From the NCBI GenBank assembly GCA_965246835.1, contig CBDFFQ010000002.1:186001-250000 (forward strand): a DNA stretch of 64,000 bases. The letters run 5' to 3'. How positions within the stretch are numbered: position 1 is the first letter of the stretch; each line of letters opens with the position of its first letter. The notes under the pieces were generated by a model that was given only the letters and a program-made list of their open reading frames with translations, was not told where the DNA came from and searched no databases. Made by a program: the position numbers and the translations under genes. The stretch is from JANPPS01 sp965246835 (GTDB lineage: Bacteria > Pseudomonadota > Alphaproteobacteria > Acetobacterales > Acetobacteraceae). Positions 1-8,215 of the stretch are shown piece by piece.

Positions 1-2
1 TG

Positions 3-380
3 CTGTTTACCGCCGCCCTCGCCGTCACCGTTCTCGCGGCCCCCGCCAGCCGGGCCGCGACCGAGGCCGCCTTTACCGCCCCGGCCTTCGCCGCCGCGCA
101 GCAGGCCGGCAAGCCCATCCTGGTGGACGTCACCGCCCCCTGGTGCCCCACCTGCGCCCAGCAGCGTCCGATCCTTTCCAAGCTCTACGATGAGCCCGCC
201 TACAAGGACCTGGTCGTGTTCAACGTCGATTTCGACTCGCAAAAGGACGTGCTGCGGGCGCTGAATGTCCGCACGCAGAGCACGCTGATCGCCTTTCATG
301 GCGCCAAGGAGACCGCGCGGTCCGCCGGGGAGACCAAGGCCGATCCGATCCGCGCGCTGGTCGCCTCCACGGCGCAGTAA
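3..380 (+). CDS. Periplasmic thioredoxin-family protein (5' partial)
   Basis: The reading frame is open from the window edge, so the true start lies upstream. The visible part begins with a hydrophobic Ala/Leu/Val-rich stretch ending near Ala-Ser-Arg-Ala, which looks like the end of a signal peptide. A thioredoxin fold follows with the redox motif WCPTC (about base 141) and the strand VVFNVDFDS. This is a thiol-disulfide oxidoreductase or reductase acting outside the cytoplasm. The next gene starts 5 bases downstream and encodes a CcdA-like electron carrier, which would supply reducing power from cytoplasmic thioredoxin. The C-terminal half is short, so this is a minimal thioredoxin domain like the last domain of DsbD, split off as its own gene. 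The function is inferred from motif and neighbour. The exact substrate (cytochrome c maturation or general disulfide repair) is unknown. Confidence 0.85.
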   Translation: MFTAALAVTVLAAPASRAATEAAFTAPAFAAAQQAGKPILVDVTAPWCPTCAQQRPILSKLYDEPAYKDLVVFNVDFDSQKDVLRALNVRTQSTLIAFHGAKETARSAGETKADPIRALVASTAQ

Positions 381-384
381 CCGC

Positions 385-1107
385 ATGGCCGCTGGCAGCG
401 TCGCGTTCGGCTTCGCGGCCGGCGTGTTGTCCACCCTCTCGCCGTGCGTGCTGCCGCTGCTGCCGCTCGTGCTCGGCCCGGCCCTGGCGCAGCATCGGTT
501 CGGCGTTCTGGCGCTGACTGCGGGGCTCGTCACGTCTTTCGTGGCGATCGGGATGTTCGTGGCCACGATCGGCTTCGGCGCCGGGCTGGATGGCGAGTGG
601 TTCCGGACGGCGTCCGCGCTCCTGCTGGCTGTCATGGGCGTGGTGCTGCTGAGCAAGACGCTGCAGGACCGGTTCGCCGCCTCCGCGGGTGGCGTCAGCG
701 ACGGCGCGAACAAGCTCATCCAGCGCATCACGCCGACGGGGCTCGGCGGCCAGTTCCTGCTGGGCCTCCTGCTCGGCGGCGTATGGAGCCCGTGCGTGGG
801 GCCGACGCTCGGCGCCGCCTCCGTGCTCGCGGCGCAAGGGCAGGACCTCGGCGCCGTGGCGCTCGTCATGGCCGCCTTCGGGGCCGGGACGGCGGTGCCG
901 CTGCTGGTGGTCGGCGCCGTGTCGCGGGGCGCCATGAAGCGGTGGCGGGGCGCGATGATGGGCGCGGGACAGGGCGGTCGCCGCATCCTGGGCGGCGGCG
1001 CGATCGCGGTGGCGCTGCTGATCCTGACCGGGCTAGACCGGCCGCTGGAATCCGCGCTGGTCGCCGCCTCCCCGTCCTGGCTGACCCGGCTCACGACCCA
1101 GTTCTAG
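385..1107 (+). CDS. CcdA/DsbD-type membrane thiol-disulfide transporter
   Basis: A 240-residue polytopic membrane protein of the CcdA/DsbD-beta family, which moves reducing equivalents across the inner membrane to periplasmic thioredoxins. Two Pro-flanked cysteines are visible, Cys21 in LSPCVLPLLP and Cys137 in WSPCVGPT. They sit at the start of two inverted-repeat halves, as expected for the family. About six hydrophobic segments are present. The ATG at 385 was chosen because it lies 5 bases after the thioredoxin stop and starts directly before the first helix, whereas the longer upstream reading overlaps the thioredoxin gene. The two genes form an operon and probably act as a pair. The role in cytochrome c biogenesis is an inference; a more general periplasmic reductase role is equally possible. 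Confidence 0.88.
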   Translation: MAAGSVAFGFAAGVLSTLSPCVLPLLPLVLGPALAQHRFGVLALTAGLVTSFVAIGMFVATIGFGAGLDGEWFRTASALLLAVMGVVLLSKTLQDRFAASAGGVSDGANKLIQRITPTGLGGQFLLGLLLGGVWSPCVGPTLGAASVLAAQGQDLGAVALVMAAFGAGTAVPLLVVGAVSRGAMKRWRGAMMGAGQGGRRILGGGAIAVALLILTGLDRPLESALVAASPSWLTRLTTQF

Positions 1108-1128
1108 ACCTCGCGGCCCGTTCGCCCC

Positions 1129-1176
1129 GAGCCCGTCGAAGGGCACCCCGGAACGCCCTTCGACGATCTCAGGACA
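1129..1176. repeat. Dispersed intergenic palindrome (GTCGAAGGGC type)
   Basis: The inverted repeat GTCGAAGGGC (1135-1144) pairs perfectly with GCCCTTCGAC (1155-1164) across a 10-base loop and is followed by ATCTCAGGACAA. This resembles a short element found scattered between genes in many alphaproteobacteria. It sits between the convergent ends of the CcdA-like gene and the minus-strand gene at 1192, so it may also act as a bidirectional terminator. Confidence 0.7.
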
Positions 1177-1191
1177 ACCGCATCCGCCCCG

Positions 1192-1644
1192 TCAGGACGC
1201 GGCCCGCCACGACGCCCCGGCCTTGCACCACGTCACCGTCCGGCTCTGCGCCCCGGCACCCCGCAGCGTGAGGTCATAGCGCAGCGCGTGGCACGCCCGG
1301 CCCCGCACGGCCGTGACCCCGACCACCTGGACCACCCCGGAATTGCCACTCTCCCCATTGCTCCACCCGCTCTGATCGCCCACCCGCACCGGGCGGGCGG
1401 CGTTCAGTTGCGCCACCGTGGCATTGAGCATTGCGGTGTCGATCGCGTTCAGCCGTGGCCCCGGCGCAACCGGCCTGGACGGGACAGGCCGGGTAAGCAC
1501 CCGGCGCGCCGGGGGATGGGCCGCGACGACCCGGCCCGTCTGCGTCCGCGCCGGCCTGGGTCGTTCGGGAATAGCCCAGACCGGTCGGGCCAGCATGCCG
1601 GAAAACACGGCCAGGATAACGGCGCGGCATAGGCGAACGGGCAT
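1192..1644 (-). CDS. Small secreted protein, surface-antigen-like C-terminus
   Basis: A 150-residue protein with a clear signal peptide (basic start, hydrophobic core, cleavage near PVWA). An Arg/Pro-rich region follows and then a C-terminal module of about 70 residues containing GRACHALRYDL and ending in TVTWCKAGASWRAAS. The pair of cysteines and the closing Trp recall the C-terminal domain of the RT0821/Lpp0805-type surface proteins, but I only recognise the pattern weakly. It is probably periplasmic or outer-membrane associated. It is divergent from gyrA and convergent with the CcdA-like gene, so context says nothing about its role. Confidence 0.6.
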   Translation of the reverse strand: MPVRLCRAVILAVFSGMLARPVWAIPERPRPARTQTGRVVAAHPPARRVLTRPVPSRPVAPGPRLNAIDTAMLNATVAQLNAARPVRVGDQSGWSNGESGNSGVVQVVGVTAVRGRACHALRYDLTLRGAGAQSRTVTWCKAGASWRAAS

Positions 1645-1791
1645 TCCTCACCTTTCGCAGCAGGCCGGGATTGAGCGGCGGCAGCCCGGCCGAGTCAACG
1701 CCGCGCCCTTTGCCCGCGCGCGAATCTGGCTTACATAGAGGGTTCGTCGTGGCCGTTTCATGGCCCGGCACCCCATTGCAGGTTGCCCCCT

Positions 1792-4473
1792 TTGTCCGAC
1801 CTCCCGCCCGACGCTCCTCCTCCCAGCGCGCCCCCTCCGGAAGCGCCCGCACCGCCGAGCATGCCCGGCACCCCGCCCGTGATGCTCGAGCAGGAGATGC
1901 GGCGCTCCTTCCTCGACTATGCCATGTCCGTCATCGTCAGCCGCGCGCTGCCGGATGCGCGGGACGGGTTGAAGCCGGTGCACCGCCGCATCCTCTATGG
2001 CATGCACGAAAGCGGCTACACGGCAGACAAGCCCTACCGCAAATCCGCCCGCATCGTCGGTGACGTCATGGGCAAATACCACCCGCATGGCGACCAGGCG
2101 ATCTACATGGCCATGGTCCGGATGGCGCAGACCTTCTCGCTCCGGCTGCCATTGATCGACGGTCAGGGCAATTTCGGCTCCATCGACGGCGACCCCCCGG
2201 CGGCGCAGCGTTATACCGAGGTGCGTCTGGCCCGCTCCGCCGGGTATCTGCTGGCGGACATCGACAAGGACACGGTCGATTTCCAGGCCAACTACGACGA
2301 AAGCGAGCACGAGCCGAAGGTGCTGCCGGCCGGGTTCCCCAACCTGCTGATCAATGGCGGCGAGGGCATCGCCGTCGGCATGGCCACCTCCATCCCGCCG
2401 CATAACCCCGGTGAGATCATCGATGCGACGCTGGCCCTGATCGCGGAGCCCGATACGTCCCTCGAAGACTTGATGAAGATCGTGCCCGGCCCCGACTTCC
2501 CCACCGGCGGCATCATCCTGGGCCGCAGCGGCATCCGCTCCGCCTTCGAGACCGGGCGCGGCGGCATCATGGTGCGGGCCAAGGCGGTGTTCGAGGAGTT
2601 CCGCGGCAACCGCATCGCCATCGTCATCAACGAAATCCCCTACCAGGTGAACAAGAAGACCCTCCTGGAGCGCATCGCCGAGCTGGTGCGCGCCAAGGAG
2701 GTCGAGGGCATCACCGACCTGCGCGACGAAAGCGACCGCGACGGCATGCGCATCGTGATCGAGCTGCGGCGCGAAGCGACGCCCGAGGTCGTGCTGAACC
2801 AGCTCTATCGCCATACCCAGCTGCAAAACGGCTTCAGCGTGAACATGCTGGCGCTGGATGGCGGCCGGCCGCGGCTGATGGGGCTGAAGGACGCGCTGCA
2901 GGTGTTCATCGCCTTCCGGGAGGAGGTGATCCTCCGCCGCTCCCGGTTCGAGCTGAACAAGGCGCGGGACCGGGCGCATTTGCTGGTGGGTCTCGCGATC
3001 GCGGTGGCCAACATCGACGAGGTGATCCGCATCATCCGGCAAAGCCCGGACAGCGCGACCGCGCGCGTGGCGCTGATGGAGCGCGTGTGGCCGGCCGGGG
3101 ACGTGGGGGCGTTGCTGGCGCTGATCGACGATGTCGGCAACCAGATCGTAGACGACACCGTGCGCCTTACGGAAACCCAGGCCCGCGGCATCCTGGAACT
3201 GCGCCTCGCCCGGCTCACCGGCCTGGAGCGGGACAAGATCCAGGCCGACCTGCAAGGCGTCGCAGGTGAGATCGTGACGTTGCTCGAGATCCTGGACAGC
3301 CGGATCCGCCGCATGGAGGTGATGCGCGAGGAGCTGATCGCGATCCGGGCCGAGATCGCCTCGCCCCGCCAGACCAGCATCGTGGACGCCGTCGCGGACC
3401 AGGATGACGAAAGCCTGATCGAACCCGGCCAGATGGTGGTGACCATCACCCGGGACGGCTTCATCAAGCGCACCACGCTCGAGACTTTCCGACAGCAGAA
3501 CCGCGGCGGCCGCGGGCGCACGGCGGCCGGCACGCGCGGCGATGACATCGTGATCCGCAGCTTCAACGCCCACACTCACCAATGGGTGCTGTTCTTCAGC
3601 AGCGGCGGCAAGGCGTTCCGGGAAAAGGTCTGGCGCCTGCCGGAAGCGAGCCCCACCGCCAAGGGCCGCGCGCTGGTCAACCTGCTGCCGGAACTGGGGT
3701 CGGACTCCATCACCACCGTGCTGCCGCTGCCGCAGGACGAGACGATGTGGGAGAACCTGCATCTCGTCTTTGCCACGGCCAGCGGTGGCATAAGGCGCAA
3801 CAAGCTGAGTGATTTCCGCAATGTGCGGGCCGCCGGGCTGATCGCGATGAAGCTGGACGAGGGCGATCACCTGATCGGCGTCGCCACCTGCCGCGAGGGC
3901 GATGACGTGTTCCTCGCCACCCGCCTGGGCCGCTGCATCCGCTTCCAGATCACGCCCGACACGGTCCGCGTGTTTTCCGGCCGCGACAGCTCCGGTGTCC
4001 GCGGCATCCGGCTGCAACCCGGCGACGAGGTCATCAGCCTCTCGGTCCTGCGCCACGTCGATCGCGAGATCGAAGCGGAGGAGGAGCCTGAGGACGAGCC
4101 GGCCGAGACCGACGCGCAGGCGACGGCACCGGACGAGGAGGTGCTGCTCACCGTCACCAACGCCGGCTACGGCAAGCGCACCCGGGCCGCCGCCTATCGC
4201 GTCACGGGCCGGGGCGGGCAGGGGATCGCCAACCTGACCTTGGCGCCCCGCAACGGCACCGAAGTGGTCGCGAGCTTCCCGGTGCGGTCCGGGGACGACG
4301 TGATGCTGGTGACAGACGCCGGGCGGCTGATCCGCTGCCCGTCCGACCAGGTGCGCGTCACGGGCCGGGCCAGCATGGGCGTGACATTGTTCCGGTTGGG
4401 CGAGAACGAGCACGTGACCAGCGTGTTCCCCGTCCTGGATGACGGGGTGGAGGACGCGCCCGATGCCGAGTGA
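1792..4473 (+). CDS. gyrA: DNA gyrase subunit A
   Basis: The breakage-reunion subunit of type II topoisomerase gyrase, which introduces negative supercoils with GyrB. The N-terminal domain has the family core RALPDARDGLKPVHRRILYGM and the catalytic tyrosine in AAQRYTEVRL. The C-terminal DNA-wrapping pinwheel carries a slightly altered GyrA-box (QNRGGRG in place of QRRGGKG), which favours GyrA over ParC. An acidic Glu/Asp-rich insert lies between blades near base 4080. The start is uncertain. The longest frame begins at TTG 1783, but AGG lies directly against it. TTG 1792 (MSDLPPD) has AGG about 10 bases upstream, and ATG 1861 is a third option. The quinolone-pocket positions are unusual, with Gln and Met where Ser83 and Asp87 sit in E. 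coli. The gene overlaps coaD by 11 bases. Confidence 0.95.
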   Translation: MSDLPPDAPPPSAPPPEAPAPPSMPGTPPVMLEQEMRRSFLDYAMSVIVSRALPDARDGLKPVHRRILYGMHESGYTADKPYRKSARIVGDVMGKYHPHGDQAIYMAMVRMAQTFSLRLPLIDGQGNFGSIDGDPPAAQRYTEVRLARSAGYLLADIDKDTVDFQANYDESEHEPKVLPAGFPNLLINGGEGIAVGMATSIPPHNPGEIIDATLALIAEPDTSLEDLMKIVPGPDFPTGGIILGRSGIRSAFETGRGGIMVRAKAVFEEFRGNRIAIVINEIPYQVNKKTLLERIAELVRAKEVEGITDLRDESDRDGMRIVIELRREATPEVVLNQLYRHTQLQNGFSVNMLALDGGRPRLMGLKDALQVFIAFREEVILRRSRFELNKARDRAHLLVGLAIAVANIDEVIRIIRQSPDSATARVALMERVWPAGDVGALLALIDDVGNQIVDDTVRLTETQARGILELRLARLTGLERDKIQADLQGVAGEIVTLLEILDSRIRRMEVMREELIAIRAEIASPRQTSIVDAVADQDDESLIEPGQMVVTITRDGFIKRTTLETFRQQNRGGRGRTAAGTRGDDIVIRSFNAHTHQWVLFFSSGGKAFREKVWRLPEASPTAKGRALVNLLPELGSDSITTVLPLPQDETMWENLHLVFATASGGIRRNKLSDFRNVRAAGLIAMKLDEGDHLIGVATCREGDDVFLATRLGRCIRFQITPDTVRVFSGRDSSGVRGIRLQPGDEVISLSVLRHVDREIEAEEEPEDEPAETDAQATAPDEEVLLTVTNAGYGKRTRAAAYRVTGRGGQGIANLTLAPRNGTEVVASFPVRSGDDVMLVTDAGRLIRCPSDQVRVTGRASMGVTLFRLGENEHVTSVFPVLDDGVEDAPDAE

Positions 4474-4975
4474 GCCTCGGCGCCTCGTGGGCATCTACCC
4501 CGGCACCTTCGACCCCGTCACCAACGGCCACACCGACATCATCGCCCGCGCCGCCCGCACCCTGCATCGCCTGGTGGTCGGCGTGGCGGAAAACGTCGGC
4601 AAGGGCCCGCTATTCCCGCTGGACGAACGGGTCGAACTGGTGCGCCACGAGACCGACGCCATCGCCGCGCGGACTGGCACCGAGATCGTGGTCCGCTCCT
4701 TCGCCGGCCTGCTGATCGACTTCGCCCGCTCGGAGCACGCCGGCGTGATCGTGCGGGGGCTGCGCGCCGTGTCCGATTTCGACTATGAGTTCCAGATGGC
4801 GGGCATGAACTACCGGCTGGATCCCGAGATCGAGACGGTGTTCCTGATGGCGTCGGAGCGGCACCAGTTCATCTCGTCCCGCTTCGTGAAGGAGATCGCG
4901 CGGCTGGGGGGTGACGTATCCAGCTTCGTGCCCGCGCTCACCCTGGATCGAACGCTCGCCCGCGTCCGCACCTGA
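4463..4975 (+). CDS. coaD: Phosphopantetheine adenylyltransferase
   Basis: A 170-residue enzyme that transfers AMP from ATP to 4'-phosphopantetheine to make dephospho-CoA, the penultimate step of coenzyme A synthesis. The nucleotidyltransferase signature GTFDPVTNGH, with the TxGH motif, lies at the start. The C-terminal ISSRFVKEIA segment matches the SSxxVKE motif of CoaD. The length is normal for the hexameric bacterial enzyme. The ATG at 4463 lies inside the end of gyrA (stop at 4471-4473), so the two genes are translationally coupled. A peptidyl-prolyl isomerase gene follows after 12 bases. Confidence 0.95.
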   Translation: MPSEPRRLVGIYPGTFDPVTNGHTDIIARAARTLHRLVVGVAENVGKGPLFPLDERVELVRHETDAIAARTGTEIVVRSFAGLLIDFARSEHAGVIVRGLRAVSDFDYEFQMAGMNYRLDPEIETVFLMASERHQFISSRFVKEIARLGGDVSSFVPALTLDRTLARVRT

Positions 4976-4987
4976 CGGAGGACCGTT

Positions 4988-5548
4988 ATGCTTCGCCGAA
5001 CCTTGCTCACCACAATCGCGATTGGAACCCTGATGTCCGAGACCGCTGACGCCCAGACCCCCGCGCTCGATCCGGAGAACACCCTCTATATGGACCTGAA
5101 GGATGGCCGCGTGGTCATCCGCCTGCGCCCCGATCTCGCGCCCAAGCATGTGGAGCGGGTCAAGATGCTGGCGCGCGAGCATTTCTATGACGGCACGCCG
5201 TTCCATCGCGTGATCGAGGGCTTCATGGCGCAGGGCGGGGACCCAACGGGCACCGGCACCGGCGGCAGCAAATACCCCGACCTGCCGGCCGAGTTCACCA
5301 ACCAGACCAAGTTCCTGCGCGGCACCGTGGGCGCGGCGCGCACCGGCAACCCGAACAGCGCCAACAGCCAGTTCTACATCATGTTCGCCCCGGCCTCGCA
5401 CCTCGATGGCCAATACACGATCTGGGGCCAGGTCGTGCAGGGCATGGAGTTCATCGACAAGATCAAGCGCGGCAGCGGCGGTGGCGGGACCGTTTCCGGC
5501 CCCGACAAAATCATCCGCGTTCAGGTGATGGCCGACGCGAAGGGCTGA
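4988..5548 (+). CDS. Cyclophilin-type peptidyl-prolyl cis-trans isomerase, exported
   Basis: A 186-residue cyclophilin with an N-terminal signal peptide (MLRRTLLTTIAIGTL, cleavage near ADAQ), so it folds proteins in the periplasm by isomerising Xaa-Pro bonds. Core cyclophilin motifs are present: FYDGTPFHRVIEGFMAQGGD, then ANSQFYIMFAP and a GQYTIWGQVVQGM segment. The active-site Arg lies in the FHR motif. It has the expected short bacterial length. A GGAGG-like ribosome site (ACGGAGG) lies just before the ATG. It is the third gene of the gyrA-coaD-ppi run and is followed by tRNA-Lys. The specific client proteins are not known. Confidence 0.93.
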   Translation: MLRRTLLTTIAIGTLMSETADAQTPALDPENTLYMDLKDGRVVIRLRPDLAPKHVERVKMLAREHFYDGTPFHRVIEGFMAQGGDPTGTGTGGSKYPDLPAEFTNQTKFLRGTVGAARTGNPNSANSQFYIMFAPASHLDGQYTIWGQVVQGMEFIDKIKRGSGGGGTVSGPDKIIRVQVMADAKG

Positions 5549-5567
5549 CGCTATAAGGCGTCGCGTG

Positions 5568-5643
5568 GGGCCTGTAGCTCAGCTGGTAGAGCACGGGACT
5601 TTTAATCTTGTGGTCGTGGGTTCGAGTCCCACCGGGCCCACCA
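5568..5643 (+). tRNA. tRNA-Lys (anticodon TTT)
   Basis: A 76-base cloverleaf. The acceptor stem GGGCCTG pairs with CGGGCCC (one G-T pair), the anticodon loop is CTTTTAA with TTT at 5601-5603, the T-arm is GTGGG-TTCGAGT-CCCAC, and CCA is encoded at 5641-5643. The D-arm GCTCAGCTGGTAGAGC is standard. Confidence 0.97.
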
Positions 5644-5668
5644 CGCGCGTCTCTTCCGGAGTTCCAGG

Positions 5669-6577
5669 ATGGACCTGATCTGCTTCCTCCATCCCGGCTG
5701 GGACCCGATCATCAAGCCCGCCGAGCCGACCCGGCCCTGGATGGACGCCACCCCCGAGACCTTCGCGTATCGCTGCCTCCCGCTCAACATCGCCAACGCG
5801 CATGGCTGGGAAATCCAGTCCTCCTGCGATGCCGAGGCGTATTGGACCGGGCGGCGGGACACGCGGGACGTCATCATCAAAACACCGCCCGGCACGCCCG
5901 CGCACCACGCACCGGTATCTGCCTTCGGGCAGGGGGTGCTGACGTTCCACATCCAGGCGCTGTTCCAGACGCCGCCGGGCTGGGACCTCTACATCACGGG
6001 ATCCCCCAACGCGCCGAAGGAAGGCATGACGCCGCTATCCGGCATCGTGGAGACCGATTGGGCGCCCTACACCTTCACCATGAACTGGCGGTTCACCCGG
6101 CGGAACCACTGGGTGTCGTTCAAGAAGTTCGAGCCGATCTGCCACATCTTCCCGGTGCCCCGCGGCGCGCTGGAGCGGATGGACCCCAAGGTCGTGCACA
6201 TCGATGACGACCCGTCCATCGCCGAGAATTTTGCGCTGTGGAACAAGTCCCGCAACGACTTCCTGGTGGAGCAAAAGATCCCGCGCCCCCGCAAGCCGAC
6301 CGAGAAATGGCAGAAGAAGTATTTTCGCGGCGTGACCATGACCGATGACACGCCGCATGCCGGCCACCGCACCAAGCTGCGGGTCAAACCCTTCGCCCCC
6401 GGCCTGTTGCGGGATACGCAGGCCGCGACCCTCACGCTCGATGAAGACGAGATGGCCCGGCTGCTCGACGCCGCCCGCGCCGGCCAGACCCCGGCCGAGA
6501 TCGGCGCCGCGCTGCGTGACATGGGCGTGGACGGCGCCGTGGCAGACCGGATCGTGGCCGCGAGCAACAAGCCGTGA
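5669..6577 (+). CDS. DUF6065 family protein
   Basis: A 302-residue soluble protein without signal peptide or membrane segments. The N-terminal segment RCLPLNIANAHGWEI is what I associate with the DUF6065 family, whose function is unknown. It is rich in Trp and Pro, and the region from residue 110 (GSPNAPKEGMTPLSG) to 200 looks like a beta-rich fold. A lower-conservation C-terminal tail of about 80 residues contains an Ala-rich helical end. A good ribosome site (CCGGAG) precedes the ATG. It begins 25 bases after tRNA-Lys and overlaps the next gene by 4 bases. No catalytic motif could be assigned. Confidence 0.7.
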   Translation: MDLICFLHPGWDPIIKPAEPTRPWMDATPETFAYRCLPLNIANAHGWEIQSSCDAEAYWTGRRDTRDVIIKTPPGTPAHHAPVSAFGQGVLTFHIQALFQTPPGWDLYITGSPNAPKEGMTPLSGIVETDWAPYTFTMNWRFTRRNHWVSFKKFEPICHIFPVPRGALERMDPKVVHIDDDPSIAENFALWNKSRNDFLVEQKIPRPRKPTEKWQKKYFRGVTMTDDTPHAGHRTKLRVKPFAPGLLRDTQAATLTLDEDEMARLLDAARAGQTPAEIGAALRDMGVDGAVADRIVAASNKP

Positions 6578-6885
6578 TCGTCTGGCGCGGCCTGGGCGGG
6601 GCGCTGCTGCTGCTGGGCCTGATTGCGGCGCATGTGGCGGTGAACTTCACGCTCTATCGCAACTACACGCCGGAAGCGTTCGACCACATGAATTTCTGGC
6701 TGCCCAGCCTGATCGGCGCCGGGATCGCACTGATCCTGTCGGTGCTGGCTTTGCAGAAAGTCGTGCTGCTAAACCAGCGGCTGAGCCTGCGGGACGGCGC
6801 GTTCTTCATCCCGCTACCGGCCTGGGTGCCGATCCTGCTCGGCCTCGCCTGGTGGGCCTGGAGCACCCGGTCGATCCTGGACTAA
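6574..6885 (+). CDS. Small membrane protein, unknown
   Basis: A 103-residue protein with three predicted hydrophobic helices (residues about 5-24, 36-58 and 78-100). The GTG start at 6574 overlaps the stop of the DUF6065 gene in a GTGA junction, so the two are probably co-translated. I do not recognise the family. Length and coupling suggest a real gene rather than a chance frame. Confidence 0.6.
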   Translation: MIVWRGLGGALLLLGLIAAHVAVNFTLYRNYTPEAFDHMNFWLPSLIGAGIALILSVLALQKVVLLNQRLSLRDGAFFIPLPAWVPILLGLAWWAWSTRSILD

Positions 6886-6943
6886 ACCCGTCATTGCGAG
6901 CCGCGTGGCGAAGCAGGTCAGGTAGGATGGGTGAAACCCATCA
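6886..6943. repeat. Dispersed palindromic elements
   Basis: Two short motifs lie between the membrane protein and tRNA-Pro. GTCATTGCGAG...GCGAAGCA at 6890-6915 is a truncated copy of a common intergenic element. GATGGGT-GAA-ACCCATC at 6926-6942 is a hairpin with 7-base arms, and its core recurs twice at 12939-12990. The hairpin could serve as a terminator for the convergent transcripts. Confidence 0.65.
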
Positions 6944-6951
6944 TCAAAGAC

Positions 6952-7028
6952 TGGTCGGGGCGAGAGGATTCGAACCTCCGGCCTCTTGCTCCCGAAGCAA
7001 GCGTACTACCAGGCTGTACTACGCCCCG
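6952..7028 (-). tRNA. tRNA-Pro (anticodon CGG)
   Basis: On the minus strand a 77-base cloverleaf runs from 7028 to 6952. The acceptor is CGGGGCG/CGCCCCG, the anticodon arm is CTTGC-TTCGGGA-GCAAG (anticodon CGG), the T-arm is GAGG-TTCGAAT-CCTC, and CCA is encoded. Confidence 0.96.
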
Positions 7029-7072
7029 ACCGAGCGGCGCGTATAGCCGCAAGGGCCTCCGACCGCAAGCCG

Positions 7073-7666
7073 CTAAACCCGTTCCGGCTGTCCGGCGGCC
7101 GGCGCTGGGAGGCTGGCCAGCCGATCCAGCACGGACGCCACATCCGGCACCACCTCATACAGCCCCCGCGTTCCCGCATCGGCGAAGCCCTGGGCCACAG
7201 CGGCGTCCAGCATCGCCAGATAGGGCTGCGCCCAGCCATTCACGTCGCAGATCAGCACCGGCTTGTCATGGAGCGAAAGCTGCCGCCAGGTCGTGATCTC
7301 GATCGTCTCGTCGAACGTGCCGAGCCCGCCGGGCATGGTCACGAACGCGTCGGCTGCGTCGAACATCAGCCGCTTGCGCTCATGCATTGTCTCGGTGACG
7401 ACCATCCGGCCCACGCCGCCATGCGCGACCTCCCGCCGTTGCAGGAACTCCGGGATGATGCCCAGCACATCGCCCCCGGCCGCCAGCGCCGCATCGGCCA
7501 CGACCCCCATCAGGCCGACACGGCCGCCGCCATAGACCAGCCGCCAGCCCGCCTGCGCGATGCCGGTGCCCAGCGCGGTGGAGGCCTCGCGCGCCGCCGG
7601 GTCAGTCCCGAAGCGGGAGCCGCAGAACACCGCCACGGATTGAATGGCGCCTTGCCGCATGATCAT
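7073..7666 (-). CDS. LOG family protein (nucleoside 5'-monophosphate phosphoribohydrolase)
   Basis: A 197-residue Rossmann-like protein of the TIGR00730/LOG family. Plant and bacterial members hydrolyse the N-glycosidic bond of cytokinin riboside 5'-phosphates or AMP. The N-terminal VAVFCGSRFG, the YGGGRVGLMGVVADAAL segment and the family signature MPGGLGTFDE are all present. The last two form the nucleotide pocket and supply the catalytic Arg/Glu. It has no membrane or signal segments. Two adjacent ATG codons (7666 and 7660) are possible starts. It is divergent from the cytochrome c' gene. Whether it makes active cytokinin or only recycles AMP cannot be told. Confidence 0.9.
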   Translation of the reverse strand: MIMRQGAIQSVAVFCGSRFGTDPAAREASTALGTGIAQAGWRLVYGGGRVGLMGVVADAALAAGGDVLGIIPEFLQRREVAHGGVGRMVVTETMHERKRLMFDAADAFVTMPGGLGTFDETIEITTWRQLSLHDKPVLICDVNGWAQPYLAMLDAAVAQGFADAGTRGLYEVVPDVASVLDRLASLPAPAAGQPERV

Positions 7667-7747
7667 CAGAACCTCACTCTCGCTTTTCCCATGGCGGAAC
7701 GCGCGATGCGGTGCAACGATCGTGCCTCAATCACGGAAAGATCGAGC

Positions 7748-8203
7748 ATGCGCAAAACACTCCTGTCCGGCATTGCCCTGGCGAGCCTGGCTCTTTCCGG
7801 AATCGCCGTGGCGCAGACCATGGGCGCCGAGCAGATCGTGGCCACGCGCCAGGCCGGCTTCGACCTGCAGGCCGGCGTCGCGGCGGCGATGAAGGCGGTG
7901 ATCGAAGGGAAGCTCGATGTGAAGCTGATGGAAGACGGCGCCAAGGGCCTGGCCGCCTGGGGGAAGGCCACGCCCGGCATGTTCCCGGACGGCACGCAGA
8001 CCGTGGGCAACACGAAGGCACTGCCGGCCGTCTGGTCGGACCGCGCCGGGTTCGAAAAGGCGGCGGCCAATTTCACGGAACAGGCGGAGAAGCTGCGCGC
8101 GCTGGCGGCCGCCAACGACAAGGAAGGCTTCGCCGCGCAATACACCCTGACCACCCAGGCCTGCGGTGCCTGTCATCGCGGTTACCGCGCCCGTGCGTCC
8201 TGA
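7748..8203 (+). CDS. Cytochrome c' (periplasmic)
   Basis: A 151-residue protein with a signal peptide (cleavage near GIAVAQT) and a four-helix-bundle pattern. A single C-terminal heme-binding motif CGACHRGYR ends the protein, as typical of cytochrome c', which binds NO or CO at a five-coordinate heme. The in-frame reading is open far upstream, but the ATG at 7748 is the one followed by a signal peptide, with GGAAAGA before it. It ends 12 bases from the end of the convergent cytochrome b561 gene. Members of the two families often occur side by side and may exchange electrons. Confidence 0.9.
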   Translation: MRKTLLSGIALASLALSGIAVAQTMGAEQIVATRQAGFDLQAGVAAAMKAVIEGKLDVKLMEDGAKGLAAWGKATPGMFPDGTQTVGNTKALPAVWSDRAGFEKAAANFTEQAEKLRALAAANDKEGFAAQYTLTTQACGACHRGYRARAS

Positions 8204-8215
8204 AGGCTGGGCAGC

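Noticed and set aside
1648..4494. 948-codon minus-strand open frame opposite gyrA
   Set aside because: It lies exactly antisense to gyrA and its translation is a His/Asp/Arg/Gln-rich pattern typical of antisense frames in GC-rich genes. No domain or ribosome site.
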